From assembly GCA_958510875.1 (NCBI GenBank), contig OY294067.1, positions 237,378,361 to 237,442,360 on the forward strand: a stretch of DNA of 64,000 bases. Reading direction: 5' to 3'. Positions within the stretch are counted from its first letter, which is position 1. The number at the start of each line of letters is the position of its first letter. Shown one piece after another: positions 56,879 to 64,000 of the stretch. The notes below the pieces were generated by a model that saw nothing but the letters and a program-made list of their open reading frames with translations, ran no database searches and had not been told where the DNA came from. The translations under genes were made by a program, and so were the position numbers. This stretch comes from Endomychus coccineus (taxonomy: Eukaryota > Arthropoda > Insecta > Coleoptera > Endomychidae).

Positions 56879-58614
56879 TAGTATGATAGAATTAGCAATA
56901 AATGTCGGTAATTTTTGCATAATTCTCAGTTTGGAGAAAAAATTGCTTTAAGTAGATAATTATGATACAAATTGAAGGAACTAAAATCGAACACTTTTTA
57001 ATCGTCGCAACAGTTCTAAAAAAAATGGTTCAAAACCGGTTTTTCGCGTCGGACATCGTCGGATTGAGCTAAAAGAAAAAAGCTTTGAGTAAGCTTATGC
57101 GCCGTAAAAAGACGGAAAAACTGAGCTGCGAATGAACCCGATTGGACTAGCGGTGACTCCGCAAATTGCAAAAAACCATCGATTTTGCTCGAAACTTCAA
57201 ATATTCATAACTATTGTTCTTTTGTAGATTGAGAGCTGAAATTTTAATAGGTTGTAAGCTTTTTTGCCCAGCATTTACAACACAAATAGTACAAACAGTA
57301 CGATCGTATGTACACTTTTTGCAAAACGCAGCTTAATGCAAAAAAAAAAAATCACTTTTGTAAAATGGCCCTAAAAAAGTTTTGGTGCGGTAACGCGCTA
57401 TTTTTTTACGGGATCATCTTCTTCAATAGTTATTGAGCAACTTACCAAATTCCCAATCTCTTATCTTTCGTAAAAGTTGCTAAAACAATTATTTTAAATA
57501 ATGGTATTTCGTGCGCTTGGCTGGGTGCGCGCGTGGAAGGGAGAGCAGCCGCGCTAGCCAACGCACACTACCGCAGCTCGGCTATTCGGCGTTTTCGAGC
57601 GTATGGGTTCAAAATGCAAACGCTCGTAAAAAACAGCAATATCTCGGAAACTGAAGTAAATCACAAAATATTTTGTAATGGTTTACATGCTATAAGTAAG
57701 AGCAGTTCCGTATATTACTACTTACATTCAATTTTTTAGTACAATATGTACTAAATACGTTTTATCAAAGTACTTTTCAAATTTTTTGTATTACTTTTCA
57801 TCGTTATTTGATATATTAGAATAAAAAATATGTTAAAATACCATACACATTCGAAAATAGCGAATAAATAGTAATAATGAATAGATCGAATAGCGCAATG
57901 TATATTTTAGAGTACTTCCGACATTACTAGCAGTTTGAAAATACGCGCAATCCTAATATTATTGAATGGTAGTACGGATTACTACACGCGCCACACCGCC
58001 AAGCGCACGAAATGCCATTATTTGAAATAATTGTTTTAGCAACTTTTACGAAAGATGAGAGGTTGAAAATTTGGTAAGCTGTTCACTAACTATTGAAGAA
58101 TAGCTCGTTACCGCATCATAACTTTTTTAGGGCCATTTTACAAAAGTGCTTTTTTTGCATTAAGCTGCGCTTTGCAAAAAGTGTACATCCGATCTTGCTG
58201 AAATTTTGTGTGGTACTTGATGGGTACAAAAGCTACAACCTTTTTAAAATTTCAGCTCTTATTCTTCAAACAAACAAGAGTTATAAATATTTGAAATTTT
58301 TAGCAAAATCGATGGTTTTTTGCAATTTGCGGGGGTCACTGCTGGTCCAATCGAGTTCATTCGCAGCTCATTTTTTCCATCTTTTTACGGCGCATAAGCT
58401 CATTGAAAGCTTTTTTTCTTTTTAACTCAATCCGACGATGTCCGACGCGAAAAACCGGTTTTGGCTATTTTTACCACTTTTTTTGGACCTGTTGCGACGA
58501 TTAAAAAGTGTTCGATTCTAGTTCCTTCAATTTCTATCATGATTATCTACTAAAAGCAATTTTTTTCTCCGAACTCAGAATTAAAAACTCCAAAAAGGTA
58601 ATTCTATCACACTA
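56879..58614. repeat. Long palindrome 3 (1.7 kb, arms about 640 bp)
   Basis: The left edge TAGTATGATAGAATTA is mirrored at the right by TAATTCTATCACACTA. Arms pair through ACTTTTTAATCGTCGCAACA (56992) with the inverse near 58510, AACCGGTTTTTCGCGTCGGA with its inverse near 58450, and GTTGCTAAAACAATTATTT near 57476 with its inverse near 58040, down to GCGCTTGGC near 57514. The centre of about 450 bp (57530-57980) is partly GC-rich at the left and AT-rich at the right. No coding function. Possible 3-bp TTG duplication outside the ends. Foldback transposon or TIR element with very long arms; superfamily unknown. Confidence 0.85.
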
Positions 58615-58834
58615 TTGTGTGTGGTAACGTTGAAGCCGGTATGTCGTTTTCAATAATTTTCTGCCATGTTAGGCATTCTTAGGTATCGGTCGAAATTTAG
58701 TCAACGACAACTTTATGGCCTTCTAAATATTATAATTTCGTTTGGTATGATATGGAGTTGCCGATATGAATTTTTTTGAAATTTTCGGTTAATGTACGAC
58801 ATGCCTGCGGATACTACTGAAAAAATTTTCGGAC
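58615..58834. other. Unassigned spacer
   Basis: Short stretch between the palindrome and the gypsy remnant. Nothing recognised. Confidence 0.3.
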
Positions 58835-59640
58835 TTGGTGATTCAATTCGATTTGATTACGCAGTTAATTGATAAATTAGTCATTGAATCAATTACTTTT
58901 CTGTTTTTTATATCAAGTGTCAAGTTGAACTTTGATAAAAAATGTACACCGATGATTGGTTTGTCAACGGGAGCAATAGTAAAAGGGAAAGTAAAATCTC
59001 GTCTTAAATTGAAATTCGATGTTAGTAATTAAGACCATATGTCAAAATTGAGTAACCGTTAGCTGCCGACAAATTATAATTAGATTTGCTACTGACTGTT
59101 TCCACCATTCTATGTGGAATGCATGAAACATCAGCTCCCGTATCGATCAAAAATTTAATCTGATTATTCATATCAGTGATAAATAGACTACTTGTGTTAA
59201 CGTGCCTAATATTGGCAGTTAAAATACTGGGCGTTACTAGTTCAAAGATTGCTTATAAGCGCAAGACTTAATACATTTCTTATCTTCGTCTCCGTATTTT
59301 GTAAGATACCAACAATTTGTTTGATTCTGGGAATTTTGATTGAAAAAGTTCCTATGAAAATTTGGTGATCTACTTCTATTTCATGGTTTATACTAATTTG
59401 CCTGACGTTTTATTAAACATACTCCATTTTTAACTTTAAGTTACTGTGAGCGTTATATCTGAAATAATTTTAGAAAGTTTTACAATGTCTAATGAAGTAG
59501 ATGAAGTAGAAGCAATTGTAGAAATGTTGGACCTAGTTCGTGAAACATCCCAAGTCTTATCAGCGATAGGAATCAAATCTTTAATATCGTTTTTATTAGA
59601 GGATACTAAAGCTTTCCGCATACTAGGTGGATGCCAAAAG
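58835..59640 (-). pseudogene. Gypsy retrotransposon gag end and protease
   Basis: On the reverse strand, from high to low coordinates: the C-terminal part of a gag-like frame (59621-59436, with ADKTWDVSR), a CWYLTKYGDEDKKCIKSC phrase near 59300 (the CxYH...C...C element of arthropod gypsy Gag), then IKFLIDTGADVSCIP near 59160 (protease, active Asp in DTGA). After that come FNLRRDFTFPFTIAPVDKPI and IIGVHFLSKFNLTLDIKN near 58930-58985, the GV-DFL end of the protease. The reverse transcriptase is missing. Frameshifts between the parts indicate decay. It is a different lineage from the errantivirus at 14.5 kb (no env, different protease text). Confidence 0.7.
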
Positions 59641-59721
59641 GTAGGTAATTTTGAAGATACCGCTGCTTATTCCAAAATATAAAAATTTGGTTTAGGTTTT
59701 TTAGACTGGATTCCAATTCGA

Positions 59722-59940
59722 CTAACGGGTTGTAATTTGTTGATTGAAATGAAAAAGGTATACTATAATTCCATTTGCCGTTTCCTCTTCATATTGTTTA
59801 TCCAGTCTAGCTCCGCAATTGCCATAGAACACCGGTTGCTTGTTATCTTGATCATGGAAATAAACCACGTTTTCTAAAAATCTAGGGAGCTTAAAGTCCC
59901 ACTTAATGGTGGTCGTAGTTATTGAACGATCAAATAGCAT
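59722..59940 (-). CDS. Unidentified open frame
   Basis: 72 codons, beginning MLFDRSITTTTIKWDFK and containing NVVYFHDQDNKQPVFYGNC. No stop or low complexity, balanced composition. I do not recognise it. Its place between a gypsy gag remnant and a PLE suggests retroelement debris, possibly gag. Confidence 0.2.
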   Translation of the reverse strand: MLFDRSITTTTIKWDFKLPRFLENVVYFHDQDNKQPVFYGNCGARLDKQYEEETANGIIVYLFHFNQQITTR

Positions 59941-61345
59941 ATATTCACGTTTTATTGCGCTTCTTAATCGTGTCTTCGATAAATGCCCCGAACAGTGAAC
60001 TAGAACAATTTCTGACTGGAATTTTGACTAATTCGCATGATACAGACAATAATTACTATATCAAGGATTCATTCTCTTTCAGTAATTTCATAAGCAATTA
60101 CAAACTACCTGGAAATTACATTGTTGTGAGTTTTGATGTGATGTATTTATTCTCCAATTTATTTTTTGAAGTAGTCAGACATAGTTTATCCAATAAATGT
60201 AACAAAATCTCAAATCAATGTACTTCAACTTGGAGTGCATTTGTTGACATTTTGGAGTTTATTTTTGAATCAAATTTTCTCATTTTTGACAATACTAATT
60301 ACAAACAGATTTTTGGTACCCCCATGGGATCAACCATTTCACCCAGCAGGTGGAGTTAATGAGGCTCTATTTCATTTTGATAGTTATAATATACACCTAC
60401 AGTTCACCTCAGAAGAGAAAAATCAGTATCCATTTTTTAGATATAAAAGTCTGTAGAGGTAATGACAATATTGTCCGTACAAAGTGGTACAGAAAACCTA
60501 TACATAGTAACAGATTCATCGGTTACCACTCATACTCTTAATATGAAAATAAATCTGATCATCCGCTTAAAAAGCAGAGACTCATTTATCACATCCTACA
60601 TACCGGTTGGAATGTTTGAAGGAATTAAGAGCCATTTGGAAAGGAAATTTATATTCATTAAAATTAATAAATAATTTTTTATTCAATTCTGAGGAAAAAC
60701 AAAATTTAAATTATCAAGTTCCAACTAATAGTACTCCAAATGTTAACAATAATGTTACGAACAATACTAACGAAGAATTGCCACCTCAACAAATTACTTT
60801 TTTGTACAGGACTCTACCTTACATTGAAGATCTCACACCAAAACTCACCAACATTTTCAAATTAGATAAACTTCAGATTGCTAAAAAAAAATGTAGAAAC
60901 AGTGTCAAGCCTCTTTACAAAAACCAAGGTTCCCCTAGCAACACTGGAGTGTTCTAGTGTAATTTACAGTATTCCTTGTATGAATTGGGAAAAGGTCTAC
61001 ATAGGACAAACGGGGAGAAATCCTAAAAGTGATTGTAAATTAAAAAAAAATAGTTGTGCACTTGCAGAGCACACTATACATTTTGGCAATTTTAATAATC
61101 CAACAAATTTGACCAGGGAAAATAATTCTTTTAAAGAAATTTCCTTGAAATGATTTTTATCAACAATCAACCAAATTGTATGAACAAACGTTCTGATATT
61201 GCAAATTTAAGTGTCATATACAATTGTATAATTTCGACAAAAAACGTGAAGGAGACCCTGTTCAGGTTTCAAATCTACCGCCGTAAATCAAAAGTGAGAC
61301 ATTGGTATCAAACAAGTGGTCTTCTCCCATTGGCTGAATAGACTT
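59935..61345 (+). pseudogene. Penelope-like element: reverse transcriptase to GIY-YIG nuclease, frameshifted
   Basis: The longest PLE in the window. Order: FLIVSSINAPNSELEQFL, YYIKDSFSFSNFI and IVVSFDVMYLFSNLF (first RT Asp) near 60125-60160, then ESNFLIFDNTNYKQIFGTPM, then GSTISP. The segment with the Asp-Asp box is deleted near 60350. It continues FDSYNIHLQF, then IHFLDIKVCRGND and KWYRKPIHSNRFIGYHSYS. A linker with ELRAIWKGNLYS and LPYIEDLTPKL follows, then the nuclease SVIYSIPCMNWEKVYIGQTG (GIY/YIG halves as YSI and YIG) and CALAEHTIHFGNF. It ends MIFINNQPNCMNKRSDIANL near 61150-61215. Five or more frame changes. PLEs use the nuclease to open target DNA and the RT to copy in. Confidence 0.82.
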
Positions 61346-61852
61346 GTCAATTGATTTAGGACTATCCTTCTGTCAGTTTTCATTGTTTCCAATGGCAGAC
61401 TCAAAGGAATGTTTTATCTTTGATATAAACAAGAATTTTAAATCAGTTTTAATATGTTTGTTTATTGTGTTGTAAGATATTGATTATTGTGTGCGCTGTT
61501 AGTTTTATGTCAGCAACCTCGAGTTAGTAAGTTGTTTCACTATTTACAAGTGACTTTTGTTTACAATAGGACCTTGATTTTCAGATGTCTTGAAAATGAA
61601 AATGAATTTTTTCAAAAGCTCGACAATCTAACAAAGAGTTTCTCTTTATATTGGCTATTCCCATTGAGTGCAATCTCAAGGAAAACATCCTTCAGTTGTT
61701 TCCAAAATTTCAGTTTTTAATTTTTCAAGTCAAGGGACTACTTTCGTCATATATTTTTATAAAATATACTTTTTTTTCACATCAAAGCCTGGTCGGGGCT
61801 GCTGCGAGCACCGACGACATCGCAGCAGTCGTACCAGAAAATCTAAAAGGCG
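61346..61852. other. Probable PLE 3' flank and spacer
   Basis: AT-rich to about 61780, then of mixed composition leading into the reverse-strand LINE. No other feature. Confidence 0.3.
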
Positions 61853-62894
61853 GTTAACCGAAGGTACTCCTCCCCACCGGTCGATAAGTAGCTTCAGGTT
61901 CCCAAATCGTGTGCCTTAAGTATTCTAATTGAACCCAGAATTATTGCCTTTTGCATCCAGTCTATCAAGATCTGCGCCGAGTTCTTATAGGCCTGAATGA
62001 TCTTCAAGTTCCAACGCGACGAAGACCGAATTTCGCCCAAAACACCGATGATCAGAACCACTAATATGACGTTGTGGCCTGGGTATAGCGTGCAGAGCTG
62101 GAACAGGAGATCTTGGTATTTTGTCCATTTTCCTCCTCTTTCAAGACTATGTTCTTCTCTGCCGGAGCAGAGAATTTGATGACATACATAGTCTTGCTTA
62201 GTTTATCGAGGAGGACAACGTCAGGCCTATTTGCTTGTATGAACCTGACGGTCGGAAACGGGTAATTCCAGTAGATCTGGCATTTCTCGTTTCCGACAAC
62301 GGACTCAATATCTCCTGGCATGTAATGCAGCACCAGATGTTGGTCTAATCCGTGCGAGTGCCTTAGATGGTAATACAGCACCCGTAGGGCCGCATTATGG
62401 TGATGGGTGTACGCCGAGGCCACTTTTGCTGGACATGCCGACAGCAGGTGTAAAAGCCGCGCAGGTGCTTTTCGACAGACCCTGCAGCTGACCAAGGTGT
62501 TAATTACGTCATCTTGGCAAGCTGAGGTAAATCCCTGTCTCGGATTTAAGGCAGACTGACCTTAGGTAGCTGAAGGTCAGCCTGGTTGACAAACACCATG
62601 TATCGGCCTGTCAATATGCCGCTTGAGCATAAGATCTTGCTCCGCGGTTTTTAGCTGGGCTTTCAGGCGAGAAAGTTGGAACTCAAGGTTGCCCTCTAGT
62701 CGGCCTTCTCGACTGATCTGAAATTCGAAACCAAGTTCTTCCGCAGCTTTTTGTGCTGCCTTAGCGATAAATGCCCCCACTCTGGCCATTGGTGAAACAG
62801 GTCGTACAGTAGCTACTCGTGTGAAAGAACATGAGCGCTGTACAAGGCTTCGTGACATCAGTAGATCTGCACTTGCATAACACAAGTTTGACAC
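61853..62894 (-). pseudogene. R4/Dong-like LINE 3' end with restriction-like endonuclease
   Basis: Reverse strand, in order: a charged region LEFQLSRLKAQLKTAEQDLM and IDRPIHGVCQPG near 62690-62580, then the zinc knuckle CRVCRKAPARLLHLLSACP near 62485-62430. The nuclease domain follows: NRPDVVLLDKLSKTMYVIKF near 62250-62190 has the PD...(D/E)-x-K core used by R2/R4-type elements to cut target DNA. Beyond the first stop, frames to about 61900 give VILVVLIIGVLGEI and IQKAIILGSIRILKAH-like residues, the usual C-terminus. Notably GC-richer than surroundings. The reverse transcriptase is absent because of 5' truncation. Elements of this clade often target specific sites. Confidence 0.7.
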
Positions 62895-63050
62895 TGATCA
62901 ACAAATCCCTTTCGAAAATACTGAAATTTTATCTCGAGGCCCAAACTTCTATCAGGGAAAAATTCTTGAAGCGATAAAAATCCTAAAATATCCAAATAAT
63001 CCGAACCATGACTCAGGATATTACATTCCCAACATTTGGAAACCCATCAC
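62893..63050 (+). pseudogene. Penelope-like C-terminal scrap
   Basis: The frame reads IPFENTEILSRGPNFYQGKI, then LEAIKILKYPNNPNHDSGYY and IWKPI. It resembles the end of GIY-YIG-bearing PLE polyproteins (F-x-x-T-x-L...Y..R...EA.E I.....N.N...GY.....W.P). No upstream part is attached. Confidence 0.5.
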
Positions 63051-63635
63051 CGAGAATTCCACTTCGCATATGATCACACAAGGGCAGGGTCAGGTGCCAA
63101 AACAGAGTGAACCACCAGAATAAAGGCAGTGAACTGGGTAGCGTGAAGGTTTTTCACACAATAAATACCACTACGGAAACCAGAAGAATCAGTTTTAGTT
63201 TAAGCCTCAAGCTTGGTCTGAAGTCACCTGTGATGGTTGGAGAAACGTCGGCATCAAGTCGTGCTATTGTGAGGCGAAATGCTTTAATTTGGAAGCTTTA
63301 AAACCTTTTATGATAGTTCTCATGGACATTTAAGAGAAACCTCTTCACATCGACTTCTGTGCTCTTCCTGCTGGCTCAAAAATATCTCCTCCCAAAACTT
63401 ATTCATATTCCATCAAAGACTGATTTTTTTATGCAAATAAATTTGATATTTCTATGAGAATTTTATAATTATTATTGATAATAATAAACAGTTTATATTT
63501 ATTTTGTTGAACTGTCAGAATTATCGCAACAATCAACATTACTAACCATACTTTCACTCTGATTCATATCACATAGTACATATAGTAATCCTTCTTGCAA
63601 AATTATATGTTTATCTAGATATCATGAAGTGATTA
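63051..63635. other. Unassigned sequence
   Basis: About 590 bases without recognisable coding. AT-rich from 63400. Confidence 0.3.
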
Positions 63636-63830
63636 ACTCAATGACGTAGTGTGACGTCATTCAAATCTCAAAATAGAATTTCTGACACTTCTGTTGGTTA
63701 AATGTATGCTTATAATATATATTTATAACCTGAAAAACTCTGTTGTCATGATGTTTCAATAAGAGAATATAGCTTCATTTGGAAAACTGAAGATGGATGT
63801 CAAAAGTACCACCAGCAAGGGGGCTACCAT
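63636..63830 (-). repeat. Dispersed repeat R, copy 2
   Basis: The inverse of this stretch matches 42551-42755, sharing TTTTGACATCCATCTTCAGTT-type sequence (within 20 bases) and TTTGAATGACGTCAC. Opposite orientation to copy 1. Confidence 0.6.
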
Positions 63831-64000
63831 GCACGACAACCTATTTTCACCACTTTGCAATCGATAGCCTGTAGTGTTTAGTGGAGGAACTTTTCTATTC
63901 CAATTTGGAAAATCTGTCAATGCTCACAGATAAATCCTTATCTCAAATTGGAATCAGATCAACAGAACAATATGTATGGTGTGCCACAGTGAGTATTATG
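63831..64000. other. Unassigned end of window
   Basis: No recognisable feature. Confidence 0.3.

Noticed and set aside
59446..59682. 78-residue forward frame
   Set aside because: It is the complement of the gypsy gag-like frame on the reverse strand.
1..64000. CRISPR arrays, operons or prokaryotic mobile elements
   Set aside because: Repeat spacing, composition, introns and element families are all eukaryotic. No regularly spaced short repeats were found.

Overview
The window looks like repeat-rich nuclear DNA of an insect, possibly a beetle. It is AT-rich, has no bacterial-style gene packing, and holds families typical of arthropod genomes: Penelope-like elements (PLEs), Tc1/mariner, hAT, piggyBac, MULE and pogo DNA transposons, several LINE clades, and an errantivirus (gypsy/17.6/297-type LTR retrovirus with an env gene). 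I find no host gene I would call with confidence. The only candidate is a short possible first coding exon near 33.57 kb.

Layout. 0-13.2 kb: broken pieces of PLEs on both strands, a pogo-like mini-element, a 968-bp TIR element, an 877-bp foldback palindrome, and an RNase H-bearing LINE that is itself interrupted. 14.5-21.4 kb: a 6.85-kb errantivirus with 335-bp LTRs (4 differences), a CACG target duplication, a serine-tRNA-type primer site, gag, pol and env. 21.95-22.9 kb: a second copy of the TIR element. 23.5-28.2 kb: a dead mariner split by a complete-ended hAT (8-bp duplication TCCAGGCC) and by a reverse-strand LINE. 28.4-31.8 kb: a LINE interrupted by a Tc1/mariner element with terminal inverted repeats of about 600 bp. 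32.6-40 kb: LINE remnant, a second foldback palindrome related to the first, hAT debris and an internally deleted mariner. 40.7-45.9 kb: two divergently transcribed MULE transposase copies from different families. One has intact ends, an 8-bp duplication and a predicted intron the other lacks. 46.2-53.1 kb: LINE, piggyBac and mariner-like remnants. 53-59.6 kb: mostly unassigned sequence plus a 1.7-kb palindrome and a gypsy protease/gag remnant. 59.9-64 kb: a long PLE, an R4/Dong-like LINE 3' end and a final PLE scrap.

The best-preserved unit is the errantivirus. Gag and Pol are linked by a -1 slippery heptamer placed exactly where the pol frame opens. Env has no start codon of its own. A strong splice donor inside a small leader ORF and an acceptor at the 3' end of pol join in phase, so a spliced mRNA would give Env its start and a hydrophobic leader. 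Pol keeps protease, reverse transcriptase, RNase H and the C-terminal GPY domain, but the integrase zinc finger and DDE core are missing by what looks like an in-frame deletion. Env also has a frameshift before its membrane anchor. This copy could therefore not integrate on its own, yet it has a clean target duplication and young LTRs.

Overall the region is a nested, mixed-orientation transposon cluster with at least four long inverted repeats. That architecture is compatible with a source of small RNAs, but this cannot be decided from sequence alone. All family calls come from motif reading by eye; no database search was possible.
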